A stretch of DNA of 64,000 nucleotides from Zunongwangia atlantica 22II14-10F7 (GCF_002094855.1 NZ_ARYN01000003.1:186001-250000); one strand, 5' to 3'; counted from the stretch's first letter, positions 27,544 to 35,712 are shown. Program-made: numbers and translations. The notes: generated by a model not told the origin, from the sequence alone.

Positions 27544-28883
27544 TACATGTCTTCATTTAAAGTAATTGGCAGCGAATAAATCACATTTACTTTTTCAGAA
27601 TTATGTTCTCCCGGGATTAACTGCGGAAGTCCTTCTACGGCCTTTACCGCTGCGGCTTCTATAACTTCACGGTTATTGCCCGCCAAAATCGCTCTGGCTC
27701 TTGCTGCTTCAACTTTTCCTAAAGAATTAATTCTGAATTGTACCACAACTCTAATAGCACTATCAAAATCACCTTTTATCCCCTCATTAAACCTGTTATT
27801 CACAAACTCATTTATTTTTTCTGAAGTACAGTTTTTTTGCTCTGCTGCTGCCAGTTCTTCACAACCCTTAAAAAGCGGAACTTGATCGACTACCGCAAAA
27901 GGAAAATCTACGGGCTGATTTTCGTTATTTTCAGCCATTATTTCAACATTCGCTGTGTTTTCTACGGAAGTAGTGCTTGCTTCAGAAACTTTATTCTGAA
28001 TCGTATTTGCTGAAACATTCGCTACAAAAACCAACATGGCGAACGTTAACGGAATGGCAAATAAATATTGAAGTTTAGCCATAGATCGGCTTTGTTTTTT
28101 CTGTATCATTTTGATGCGTTTTTTTAACGATGAATTATTTAAAAACTGACTCGAAAATATAAGATCCTCACTACCAAAACTGGCATTAAGTAAATGCTGA
28201 AAATAGTTAGATTTTGAGGTCTTTTTCACCGACTCGGTATCGGCAAGATACTCGTGTATCATGGCAATTTTAGATTGATACACATACACCAACGGATTAA
28301 ACCAAAAAATGACCTTGAAAATCTCGAAAATCAACAAATCCAGGCTATGTAATTGTTTGGCGTGTACTTTTTCGTGTACCAGGATTTGATCTCGCTCTAA
28401 AGCTGAAAGTTCGCTTCCCAAAAAGATGGTTTTAAAAAAGGTAAAAGCAGCTCTAGTTTGCGGTAGCTCAATAATCCTAAATTGATCTTCAGTTCTTTTA
28501 AGGTTTTGTGTAAAAAGTGACTTCAATTTAAACAATTTCAGGCTTAAAAAAATTGCGCTTATCACAACACCAATCACATAAGTTACCACCCACCAGTTTA
28601 TAAAAATTTGCTTCGAAATTATCGAATTTCGGCTGGCTTCCTTTGTAGTTTCAGGTGCGGTAATATCTAAAATCTGTTGCGCCCTAAAAGCGCTTAGCCT
28701 TTCTGGTGAAACCACATCATAAAAAAGATCGAATTTCAGTAAAGGTAAAATTAGCGACAAACTAAAAGAAAGCAGCAAATACCAGCGATTATAAGCAAAA
28801 AAAGTAGTTCGTTTTAAACTAATCTCGTACACCAGCCAAAATAAAAACTGAAATACAATCACCTGAATACTGTACTGCAACAT
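27543..28883 (-). CDS. M56 (BlaR1-like) membrane metallopeptidase with TonB-like C-terminus, third copy
   Basis: 446 residues. Three membrane helices in the first 120 residues, then the M56 domain with zinc motif VHEKVHAKQ (H170, E171, H174) and the downstream HEYLADTES ligand, WFNPLVYVYQ, a fourth helix (YLFAIPLTFAMLVFVANVS), a linker, and a TonB_C-like domain (VDQVPLFKGC, NCTSEKI, VVQFRINSLGKV, VIYSLPITL). In BlaR1 systems the peptidase responds to an outside signal and inactivates the BlaI repressor. This copy is shorter than the other two and lacks their Cys after helix 4. It is separated from them by a 155 bp repeat-bearing gap. Confidence 0.88.
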   Translation of the reverse strand: MLQYSIQVIVFQFLFWLVYEISLKRTTFFAYNRWYLLLSFSLSLILPLLKFDLFYDVVSPERLSAFRAQQILDITAPETTKEASRNSIISKQIFINWWVVTYVIGVVISAIFLSLKLFKLKSLFTQNLKRTEDQFRIIELPQTRAAFTFFKTIFLGSELSALERDQILVHEKVHAKQLHSLDLLIFEIFKVIFWFNPLVYVYQSKIAMIHEYLADTESVKKTSKSNYFQHLLNASFGSEDLIFSSQFLNNSSLKKRIKMIQKKQSRSMAKLQYLFAIPLTFAMLVFVANVSANTIQNKVSEASTTSVENTANVEIMAENNENQPVDFPFAVVDQVPLFKGCEELAAAEQKNCTSEKINEFVNNRFNEGIKGDFDSAIRVVVQFRINSLGKVEAARARAILAGNNREVIEAAAVKAVEGLPQLIPGEHNSEKVNVIYSLPITLNEDM

Positions 28884-28962
28884 CTTTTAATTTTTAAGTA
28901 AAATACCTAGGGGCAAGCCCAAAAGGCACTCATTGGGAATAAATTTTTAATTCCGAGGCAAG

Positions 28963-28995
28963 CCTCGGGATATCATAGCCTTTGGCGGTGCCAAT
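28963..28995 (+). repeat. Double-hairpin dispersed repeat, copy A
   Basis: CCTCGGGATATCATAGCC followed by TTTGGCGGTGCCAAT. It shares the TTGGC-GGT-GCCAA palindrome and the spacing with copies at 33684-33719 and 50250-50286. A perfect hairpin CCGAGGC-AA-GCCTCGG (28953-28968) overlaps its left end. Confidence 0.65.
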
Positions 28996-28998
28996 GAA

Positions 28999-29020
28999 AA
29001 CTGCCCGGAAATGGGCAGTT
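28999..29020 (-). terminator. Hairpin after the second M56 gene
   Basis: AACTGCCC and GGGCAGTT form an 8 bp stem with a 6 nt loop, 18 bp past the stop at 29039. On the minus strand it is followed by TTCATT, a weak U-tract, so it may be an attenuator between the second and third M56 genes rather than a full stop. Confidence 0.5.
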
Positions 29021-29038
29021 CCCTAGTTCTTTTTCATA

Positions 29039-30565
29039 TTATTTTGAAGCCGGTGCTGGCGGCGGTGGCGGTGGTAAAGAACCATCTGATCTTCCAGCAG
29101 CACCAGAAGTATTTTCTCCATTTTGGAAAGTGATTGGTAATGAATACACAACACCTACAGCTTCTCCTCCTTGCTTACCTGGCGTCATTTGTGGGATAGA
29201 ATTTACCACTCTTTTGGCTTCTTCTTCCAATTCTGGTACTGGAGCTTTGGCTCTAATATCACGAATACTTCCGGTTTCGTCGATCTTAAACTGAACAATT
29301 ACTCTGGCAATCGAACCTTCTTCCAAAAGATTCTTTCCTATTTGAGTATTAAATTCCTTTTGAACATGTTTCATAATCTTTTCTGAAGTACAATCCTTAC
29401 GCTCTTCGTTGGTTTTTAAACCTTCGCAACCAGCAAAGGCAGGAACTTCTTCGATAACAGCAAACGGTACATCTGCAGTTGAAGACTTTGAACCATAACC
29501 CTGTACCTCTATTACTTTTTTATCTTCAAACCTACTAGATCCCAACATTTTATCTTCAATTTCCTGTAAACTATTTACCAATTGAAGTTTTTGATCTGAA
29601 GTTAAATTATCCCTGCTCTCGATCTTAGAAATTAAACTTTCGATATCACTGCTTGGATCTTGCGAGGCAACCTCTCGATCATCTGAACAGGAAACATAAA
29701 CAAGCATCATCGCTAATACCGGCACCACCAGTAAAAACTTAAATTTTGCGATGGTTTTAGATTTGTTCTTTTGTAACATAATTATTCGTTTTTTGATTAA
29801 AGATTTATTAAAAAATTGATTGGTGAATGAGAGATTTTGAGTTTCAAAAGCACTGTTAAGTAACTGATTGAAATAATGTTTTTTAGAAGTTCTTTTTACC
29901 ACTTCTTCATCGGCGATAAACTCGTGTAATAAGGCAATTCGATTCTGAAAAATATAAACTAGTGGATTAAACCAGAATACGACTTTTAAGATCTCGAAAA
30001 ACAATAGATCCAGGCTGTGTTTTTGCGAAACATGAATAAGCTCGTGTTCTAAGATTTGCTCGCGTTCTTCAGCTGAAATTTCACTTCCCAAAAAGATGGT
30101 CCTTAAAAATGTAAAAGCCATTCTGGAATTAGGAATTTCAACAATTTTGAAGTCTTTTTTATCTTCAGCTTTAAACTGAAATAACTTACCTATAACTCGC
30201 CATCTTTTTAAGAATAACAACAAGCTCATAAAACTACCCAAAGCGTAGGCTATCAGCCACCAATTTACTGCTGTTGTCTTTTCGGCTACAATATGCACCG
30301 TAGGTAATTGTTCAACTTGCGGCTGGTTAGCCCCTATAAAGACTTCGGGTAATTTAATGGTATTATTAATTGCCATGACGGCAGATGCAGGTACAACTTC
30401 AGATAAAATAGTAAAACTGGCAAAAGGCAGTATTAAAGACAGTACCGGGGTTAACAAAAGATACCAACGGTTTGCCGTAAAAAAGGTTTCCTTTTTAAGA
30501 AACAATTCATACACCAGCAAAAATGCTAGCTGAAAAACTATAATTTGAATAATGTACCTTATCAT
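29039..30565 (-). CDS. M56 (BlaR1-like) membrane metallopeptidase with TonB-like C-terminus, second copy
   Basis: 508 residues. Helices near 1-22, 34-55 and 100-120, zinc motif EHELIHVSQ (H174, E175, H178), HEFIADEE with the third ligand, WFNPLVYIFQ, then a fourth helix ending LAMMLVYVSCSDD with Cys293 in a lipobox-like context. A helical linker (LISKIESRDNLTSDQ) leads to the TonB_C-like module: FAVIEEVPAFAGCEGL, DCTSEKI, VIVQFKIDETGSI, VVYSLPITF. The tail is Pro-rich (SLPPPPPPAPASK). The first 280 residues are nearly the same as in the neighbouring copy, so the pair arose by recent duplication. It is 12 bp downstream of that copy. Confidence 0.9.
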   Translation of the reverse strand: MIRYIIQIIVFQLAFLLVYELFLKKETFFTANRWYLLLTPVLSLILPFASFTILSEVVPASAVMAINNTIKLPEVFIGANQPQVEQLPTVHIVAEKTTAVNWWLIAYALGSFMSLLLFLKRWRVIGKLFQFKAEDKKDFKIVEIPNSRMAFTFLRTIFLGSEISAEEREQILEHELIHVSQKHSLDLLFFEILKVVFWFNPLVYIFQNRIALLHEFIADEEVVKRTSKKHYFNQLLNSAFETQNLSFTNQFFNKSLIKKRIIMLQKNKSKTIAKFKFLLVVPVLAMMLVYVSCSDDREVASQDPSSDIESLISKIESRDNLTSDQKLQLVNSLQEIEDKMLGSSRFEDKKVIEVQGYGSKSSTADVPFAVIEEVPAFAGCEGLKTNEERKDCTSEKIMKHVQKEFNTQIGKNLLEEGSIARVIVQFKIDETGSIRDIRAKAPVPELEEEAKRVVNSIPQMTPGKQGGEAVGVVYSLPITFQNGENTSGAAGRSDGSLPPPPPPAPASK

Positions 30566-30577
30566 AATCTAATATTT

Positions 30578-32170
30578 TTAAGCCTGAACCTGAAAAGTTA
30601 TTGGTAGAGAATAAACCGAAGTATGCGGAGTCGGCTTGTTTTGTGATGGAATCAACATAGGCATAGATTTAATTATCTTTATGGCTTCTTTTTCTAATTC
30701 TGGTTGTGGAGCCCTCGCTCTTACCTCTGTAATTGCCCCGTCTGCCGAAATTTTAAACTGTACAATGATACGTGTTAAACCCTCTAAGCCTAATTCTTTT
30801 CCTAAATTGGTATTGAAATTTCTTAATACGTAATTTGAGATCTTTTCTTGTGTACAAGCTTTTCTTTGCTCTTCATCCGTTATAGATGTACATGAACCAA
30901 AAACCGGTGGGTAATTTACTTTTTCATACGGAATACCATCGGTAATTAAAACTTCTTTTAAAGAATTATAACCTGGTTCCATCTCCTCAACTGGCTTTGA
31001 TTTTAGATTCATATACATCGTGTATGCAACCTCGCCATCTTTGGATATTGTATGAGAAGAATAGTCCTGAGGCACCGTTTCTTCTTTAGAATGCACGGTA
31101 TACGTTACGCTACCTTCGGTATAATCTATAGTAGACCAAAGCACATAATCTTCATTATTTTCCATTAAAAACTCCTCAGACTTTTCCTGAATAGCTAAAC
31201 TTTCTGCTGTTCTATTTTCAGCTTCACCTTTCTTTACTACGTAGGTATACTCTTCTAAATTATTTTCTACATCAGAACGTTCTTCATTAGAGCATGAAAC
31301 GTAAACTAGCATCATCGCAATAGCGGGAATAAGTAGTAAAAATTTAAGTTTTGATAATTGACCTGATTTTCTTTTTTGCAACATAACAATTCGTTTTTTG
31401 ATTAATGATTTATCGAAAAATTGATTGGTGAATGAGAGATTTTGGGTTTCAAAAGCACTATTAAGTAACTGATTGAAATATTGTTTTTTAGAGGTTCTTT
31501 TTACTACCTCTTCATCGGCTATAAACTCGTGCAACAAAGCTATTCTATTCTGAAAAATATAAACTAGCGGATTAAACCAGAATACAACTTTTAAAATCTC
31601 GAAAAACACAAGATCCAGGCTATGTTTTTGCGAAACATGAATAAGCTCGTGCTCTAAGATTTGCTCTCGATCTTCAGCTGAAATTTCACTACCCAAAAAG
31701 ATGGTCCTTAAAAATGTAAAAGCCATTTTAGAATTGGGAATTTCAATGATTTTAAAGTCTTTTTTAGTTTCGGTTTTAAACTGAAATAATTTCCATAAAA
31801 TGCGCCATCTTTTGAAGAATAACGCCAAGCTTATTGTAATTCCCAAAACGTAAGCTAGCAACCACCAATTAATATTTAAAGACTCTTCTACCGGAATCCG
31901 GGCTGTTGATGTTTGTGCCAATCCGGGCTGAGTAGTTTCTATAAGAACTTCGGGCATCATCAGGTTTTGATTCGCAACCGGTACTACTTCCTGCGGAAAT
32001 AAATCTGCGAAATACGGAATATGCAAAAAGGGTAAAAGCATTGCGATAACGGGTGTTACCAGCAAATACCAACGGTTTGCCGTAAAGAAGGTTTCTTTTT
32101 TAAGAAACAATTCGTACACCAGCAAAAATACCAGCTGAAAGATGATTACCTGAAGTAGATATTGAAACAT
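30578..32170 (-). CDS. M56 (BlaR1-like) membrane metallopeptidase with TonB-like C-terminus, first copy
   Basis: 530 residues, directly after the BlaI gene (1 bp gap). Architecture as in the second copy: three helices, zinc motif EHELIHVSQ at H174/H178, HEFIADEE, fourth helix ending AIAMMLVYVSCSNEE (Cys293), a long variable linker (about 295-420), and a TonB_C-like end with YPPVFGSC, ACTQEKISNYV, IIVQFKISADGAI and SVYSLPITF. No penicillin-binding sensor domain is present, so this is not a beta-lactam receptor of the classical kind. It would cleave a membrane or cytoplasmic substrate, presumably relieving BlaI repression; the signal is unknown. Confidence 0.9.
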   Translation of the reverse strand: MFQYLLQVIIFQLVFLLVYELFLKKETFFTANRWYLLVTPVIAMLLPFLHIPYFADLFPQEVVPVANQNLMMPEVLIETTQPGLAQTSTARIPVEESLNINWWLLAYVLGITISLALFFKRWRILWKLFQFKTETKKDFKIIEIPNSKMAFTFLRTIFLGSEISAEDREQILEHELIHVSQKHSLDLVFFEILKVVFWFNPLVYIFQNRIALLHEFIADEEVVKRTSKKQYFNQLLNSAFETQNLSFTNQFFDKSLIKKRIVMLQKRKSGQLSKLKFLLLIPAIAMMLVYVSCSNEERSDVENNLEEYTYVVKKGEAENRTAESLAIQEKSEEFLMENNEDYVLWSTIDYTEGSVTYTVHSKEETVPQDYSSHTISKDGEVAYTMYMNLKSKPVEEMEPGYNSLKEVLITDGIPYEKVNYPPVFGSCTSITDEEQRKACTQEKISNYVLRNFNTNLGKELGLEGLTRIIVQFKISADGAITEVRARAPQPELEKEAIKIIKSMPMLIPSQNKPTPHTSVYSLPITFQVQA

Positions 32171-32171
32171 A

Positions 32172-32534
32172 TTACTTATCGTCTTTATTGATTTCTTTTA
32201 AAATGGCTTCTAAATCTTTAGTATCCATTTCATTTTTCTTCATAAAAAAAGAAACCATACTTTTAAAAGACCCATTAAAGTAATTATTAATCAATTTATT
32301 CATACTCTGGTCGCTATAGGTTTCTTTCGCTACTACAGGAAAGTAGATGTATCCTTTCCCCTTTTTGCGGTGATCTACAAATTCTTTGTTTTCCAAAATC
32401 CTTACAATCGTAGAAACGGTATTATAAGCCGGTTTTGGCTCTGGCATCTCTTCGATAATCGTCGCGACGTTCGCTTCCTTTAATTGCCAAAGAATTTGCA
32501 TGATTTCTTCTTCTGCTTTCGTTAATTGCTTCAT
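32172..32534 (-). CDS. BlaI/MecI-family transcriptional repressor
   Basis: 120 residues. KQLTKAEEEIMQILWQL, then ANVATIIEEMPEPKPAYNTVSTIVRILENKEFVDHRKKGKGYIYFPVV is the winged-helix of PF03965 (the second helix reads YNTVSTIVRIL), followed by a dimerisation helix pair (YSDQSMNKLINNYFNGS). Such repressors bind palindromes as dimers and are removed by their M56 partner. Paired palindromes with AACTAA half-sites lie at 32673-32707, 139 bp upstream. It is the first gene of the cluster and is probably autoregulated. Confidence 0.93.
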   Translation of the reverse strand: MKQLTKAEEEIMQILWQLKEANVATIIEEMPEPKPAYNTVSTIVRILENKEFVDHRKKGKGYIYFPVVAKETYSDQSMNKLINNYFNGSFKSMVSFFMKKNEMDTKDLEAILKEINKDDK

Positions 32535-32582
32535 TTTTTATTTTTTAATAGGGTCTTTAATTTCATAAATCTTGAGTATCCG

Positions 32583-32623
32583 AAGGTCTTTTAGTAAGAT
32601 TAATAGCAATTCCAAAAGACCTT
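32583..32623 (-). promoter_or_regulatory. Long-loop inverted repeat in the blaI leader
   Basis: AAGGTCTTTT and AAAAGACCTT form perfect 10 bp arms around a 21 nt loop, 49-89 bp before the BlaI start. It lies in the likely 5' untranslated region, between the putative operators and the gene, and could form a hairpin in the mRNA or be a second protein site. Confidence 0.35.
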
Positions 32624-32672
32624 GTTCTACTCATTTGATGAAACTGATAGTATTGATTGATGGAGCTAATAT

Positions 32673-32707
32673 AAACTAATCATTTAGTTTAAACTAATCT
32701 GTTAGTT
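32673..32707. promoter_or_regulatory. Paired palindromic operators, probably for BlaI
   Basis: Two neighbouring inverted repeats: AAACTAA-TCAT-TTAGTTT (32673-32690) and AACTAA-TCTG-TTAGTT (32692-32707), centres 18 bp apart. The four half-sites are the same, and the middle pair also forms TTAGTTTAAACTAA. The array lies between blaI and otsB. The size and symmetry suit winged-helix dimers of the BlaI type. The rest of 32535-32865 shows no gene. Confidence 0.6.
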
Positions 32708-32865
32708 CAAAAAATTAAACTTTAACATTTTATGATTCTCCTTAAAAAGCTATTAAAGCATCCAGAATAATCGATTTTACTCATAACTTTAATAGAAAAC
32801 TAACATAAATAGCTCCTAAAAGTTCTATCTTGAAACAACAAATTTTAGCATCACAATAATTAACT

Positions 32866-33654
32866 ATGAAAACTTTGCAAGACCCGAAGCAGTTAGATTC
32901 GGCGATAGAAAACCTGGAAGAATTACAATCGAAATTCAGCAAAAATAAACCGCTTATTTTTTTAGACTTTGATGGCACCCTGGCTCCAATCGTAGAGAAT
33001 CACGAAGATGCCGGTATGGACGATGAAACTCGAAAGATCGTAAAGAAACTCTCCCAAAAATATGCTATTGCGGTGGTAAGTGGTCGCGGTTTAAGTGATG
33101 TTAGGGACAAAGTTGGGCTTACAGATATTTATTATGCCGGTAGCCATGGCTTTGAAATTGCGGGACCTAATAATTTTGAAAAAGACAATGAAGAAGCTGA
33201 AAAAATGCTTCCGGTTTTTAACGAAATTGAGGAAATACTTCAGCAAAAACTAAGAGTAATTGATGGCGTAAGGTTTGAACGTAAAAAGTTCACATTGGCC
33301 ATTCATTATCGCCAAGTAGCTGAAGATAAGATTTCAGAATTTCATGAAATCATAGAAAATGAAATCCAAAACTATCCAAAACTGCATAAAGGTGACGGTA
33401 AAAAAGTAGTTGAAATAAAACCGAATATCGACTGGCATAAAGGAAAAGCTGTTAATTTTCTTCGGAAAGAATTGAGCGAAGAAGAAAATCCATTTTCAAT
33501 TTATTTAGGAGACGATACTACAGATGAAGATGCCTTTAGAGAAATGGAAAATGGGATTGGAATCCTGGTTGGGGAACACGCCGATGATTCTTATGCCGAT
33601 TATCGCGTTGAAAATATAGAAGAAGTAAAACAGTTTTTAAATTCATTGCTTTAA
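32866..33654 (+). CDS. otsB: Trehalose-6-phosphate phosphatase
   Basis: 262 residues, cytoplasmic HAD-superfamily enzyme. FLDFDGTLAPI gives the catalytic Asp pair D34 and D36, VVSGRGLSDV is motif II, YYAGSHGFEI the substrate-binding segment, GKKVVEIKPNIDWHKGKAV the Lys-containing motif and YLGDDTTDEDAF motif IV, all standard for OtsB (PF02358). It removes phosphate from trehalose-6-phosphate. No synthase (OtsA) gene is visible in the window. It is divergent from blaI; the BlaI-type palindromes are 159 bp before its start. Confidence 0.93.
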   Translation: MKTLQDPKQLDSAIENLEELQSKFSKNKPLIFLDFDGTLAPIVENHEDAGMDDETRKIVKKLSQKYAIAVVSGRGLSDVRDKVGLTDIYYAGSHGFEIAGPNNFEKDNEEAEKMLPVFNEIEEILQQKLRVIDGVRFERKKFTLAIHYRQVAEDKISEFHEIIENEIQNYPKLHKGDGKKVVEIKPNIDWHKGKAVNFLRKELSEEENPFSIYLGDDTTDEDAFREMENGIGILVGEHADDSYADYRVENIEEVKQFLNSLL

Positions 33655-33683
33655 AAAGCTATCAATTTACAGAAGTTAACCAT

Positions 33684-33719
33684 CTACGGATATTATACCC
33701 TTTAGCGGTGCCAATAAAA
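33684..33719 (+). repeat. Double-hairpin dispersed repeat, copy B
   Basis: CTACGGATATTATACCC then TTTAGCGGTGCCAATAAAA, 30 bp after the otsB stop. It matches copy C (50250) at most positions. The palindromic TTGGC arm is altered to TTAGC here. Confidence 0.65.
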
Positions 33720-33760
33720 TAGATGCCAAAATTATATAAAATCAACACTAATTTTTAAGC

Positions 33761-34264
33761 ATGACGATACTCCTTATAAGCCTGGCGGTGATTTGTTTAG
33801 TTGTTGGTATTATTGGCAGCGTTTTACCAGTGCTACCGGGCGTGCCTATTAGCTGGCTGGGATTATTGCTTTTTTATCTTATCCCGGGTATCGAAATTGA
33901 TTACTGGTTTTTAGGAATAACACTTGTTGTTGCAATTGCAATCTATGTCTTGCAAATTATGATTCCCGCGATGGGAACTAAAAGATATGGCGGTAGTAAA
34001 GCAGGAATGATTGGTACCACTATTGGTTTAATCGTAGGGATTTTTGCACCTATCCCTTTTGGGATTCTTATTGGCCCTTTTGTAGGTGCATTTATTGGTG
34101 AAATTATTAATAAATCTGATTCTAAAACGGCGTTGCGTGCTGCTTATGGTAGTTTTATAGGTTTTCTAGCCTCGACATTTATGGAGTTTATGGTAGCGCT
34201 AATTTTCTTTGTTCTCTTTATTTATAAAGGCTGGAGTTATAGGGAATTTCTTTTCAGCTATTAA
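33761..34264 (+). CDS. DUF456 membrane protein
   Basis: 167 residues, almost entirely membrane helices (five or so). VVGIIGSVLPVLPGVPISWLG and MGTKRYGGSKAGMIGTTIGLIVG, split by a second helix pair, are the typical glycine-rich blocks of DUF456 (PF04306). PFVGAFIGEII and ALRAAYGSFIGFLAS follow. Function unknown. It is separated from otsB by the repeat and ends 1 bp before the convergent kinase-like gene. Confidence 0.9.
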   Translation: MTILLISLAVICLVVGIIGSVLPVLPGVPISWLGLLLFYLIPGIEIDYWFLGITLVVAIAIYVLQIMIPAMGTKRYGGSKAGMIGTTIGLIVGIFAPIPFGILIGPFVGAFIGEIINKSDSKTALRAAYGSFIGFLASTFMEFMVALIFFVLFIYKGWSYREFLFSY

Positions 34265-34265
34265 A

Positions 34266-35456
34266 CTAGATATATCGCGGGATAGAAACATTAAATTTAG
34301 TACCGGTTTTTTCTTCAGAATTTATATCGATTTGCCCACCCATTTCCAGCACCAAATGCCTTACCAGTTTTAAACCTAAACCATAAGTATGCTCTCCTAC
34401 CAGGCCTTCTTTAGCTTTTAATGCTGAATTCATGATATCTTCTATCGCTTCTTCCTTTAAAAAGGTTGTTTTATCATCTACAGTCACACTAAGCTTTGCC
34501 ATATCTGAAGCTCCGCTGTTCTTTAATCCTATAAAAACCTTTATTTCTGAAGCTTCCTTGGCATAGGTAATAGCATTAGAGACAAGATTCCCTGAAATTT
34601 GAGTGATTTTTTGCCTTGAAAATCTCAAATTATGATTCCCTGGCAGTAATTCGATATTTAAAGATATATTTTTAGATTTCGCCAATCCGTTATATAAAGC
34701 AAGTAATTTATTCTTTAATTCGGTTATCGTAATACTCGCTTTTGCATATTCTAAGAACTCGTTATTATTTTTCTCTAAAATATCGCTAATAATATCCAAA
34801 AGCTCTGTACTGCTTTGTCCAGAAAGGTGAAGATATTGTTTTAATACTGAAACATCATCTTCGTCCTCAGCAAGTTTACTTAAACCAAGAACACCACTTA
34901 CCGGCCCTCGAAGATCGTAACCCAATTCGCGTTGGGCTGCATGCATATCGTGAAAACGGCGATTTATTTCAGCCATTTTTTTAATTCCTTCTAGTTTTTC
35001 AACAATTTCAGCTCCAATAAGTTTTAAAGCTTGTTGCTGATTTTTATTCAAAGTATACCCAACCTCATCGATAATACAAAGCGCTCCTATGGCATTCCCT
35101 TCTGAAGTTCTTAAAGGCACTCCAAAATAGTAGCCATATTTTTCATCTAACGGAACATTAAATTTATCGTCATCTCTAAAATTTTCGACCTCTAGCGATT
35201 CTTTTTCTCCAATGGTATATTGGCAAACTGAATTTTCCCTTCGCATTACAACAGTATCCATACCGCTTGCCGCGATAGACCACTGCCAGTAAGAATCTAA
35301 AATATTCACTAAAGAAAGCTCGGCGCCCGTAATGCTAGAGGCCAGTTCCGTTAAATTTTTAAACATTTCCTGTAGGCTCTGGTAATCCAGGTCTAGTTGA
35401 GAAACTTCGAGAACTCTCTTAAACTCGGCTTCAGAAGAATCGTTTGGTGCAATCAT
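34266..35456 (-). CDS. GAF-domain histidine kinase-like protein lacking the phosphoacceptor His
   Basis: 396 residues, no membrane helix. Residues 25-155 are a GAF domain (YCQ-type QYTIGEKESLEVENFRDD, YYFGVPLRTSEGNAIGALCIID). A dimerisation helix follows, where the usual H-[ED]-L-R-x-P reads YDLRGPVSG: Tyr180 replaces the phosphorylated His (codon TAC). The ATPase domain keeps the N-box (ISGNLVSNAITYA, 287-299) and the G2 box (YGLGLKLVRH, 358-367). The G1 box is altered to VDDKTTFL with no DxGxG. Family knowledge says autophosphorylation needs the His, so it may act as a sensor or allosteric partner. It is a single gene, convergent with the DUF456 gene. Confidence 0.85.
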   Translation of the reverse strand: MIAPNDSSEAEFKRVLEVSQLDLDYQSLQEMFKNLTELASSITGAELSLVNILDSYWQWSIAASGMDTVVMRRENSVCQYTIGEKESLEVENFRDDDKFNVPLDEKYGYYFGVPLRTSEGNAIGALCIIDEVGYTLNKNQQQALKLIGAEIVEKLEGIKKMAEINRRFHDMHAAQRELGYDLRGPVSGVLGLSKLAEDEDDVSVLKQYLHLSGQSSTELLDIISDILEKNNNEFLEYAKASITITELKNKLLALYNGLAKSKNISLNIELLPGNHNLRFSRQKITQISGNLVSNAITYAKEASEIKVFIGLKNSGASDMAKLSVTVDDKTTFLKEEAIEDIMNSALKAKEGLVGEHTYGLGLKLVRHLVLEMGGQIDINSEEKTGTKFNVSIPRYI

Positions 35457-35712
35457 ACATTTGGTCGAAAATCATAGTAAAATACATATTTTCAGTTAAA
35501 TAGACAACTTAATTAGTTTCAGAAAAACTATTTATACCTCTCTAAAAACCTAATCTAAAGTACATCTATTTTTTGAAATTTCACATTATAAAAGTTTATG
35601 TTAATTTGACCAAAACAAGCTAACTTCATAATTAACAAAGGTTTATGCGATAAAATTTAAGATCATAATAGGTCTTGAGTAATTTTACTTCAGGAACCAA
35701 AAAACTACAATT

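Noticed and set aside
28999-29020. Definite operon end between the second and third M56 genes
   Set aside because: The hairpin is followed by a weak U-tract, so read-through is likely and it is listed only as a possible attenuator.
27543-32534. Beta-lactam resistance operon (BlaR1/BlaI)
   Set aside because: The M56 proteins end in a TonB-like domain and lack the penicillin-binding sensor; no beta-lactamase or PBP2a gene is near.
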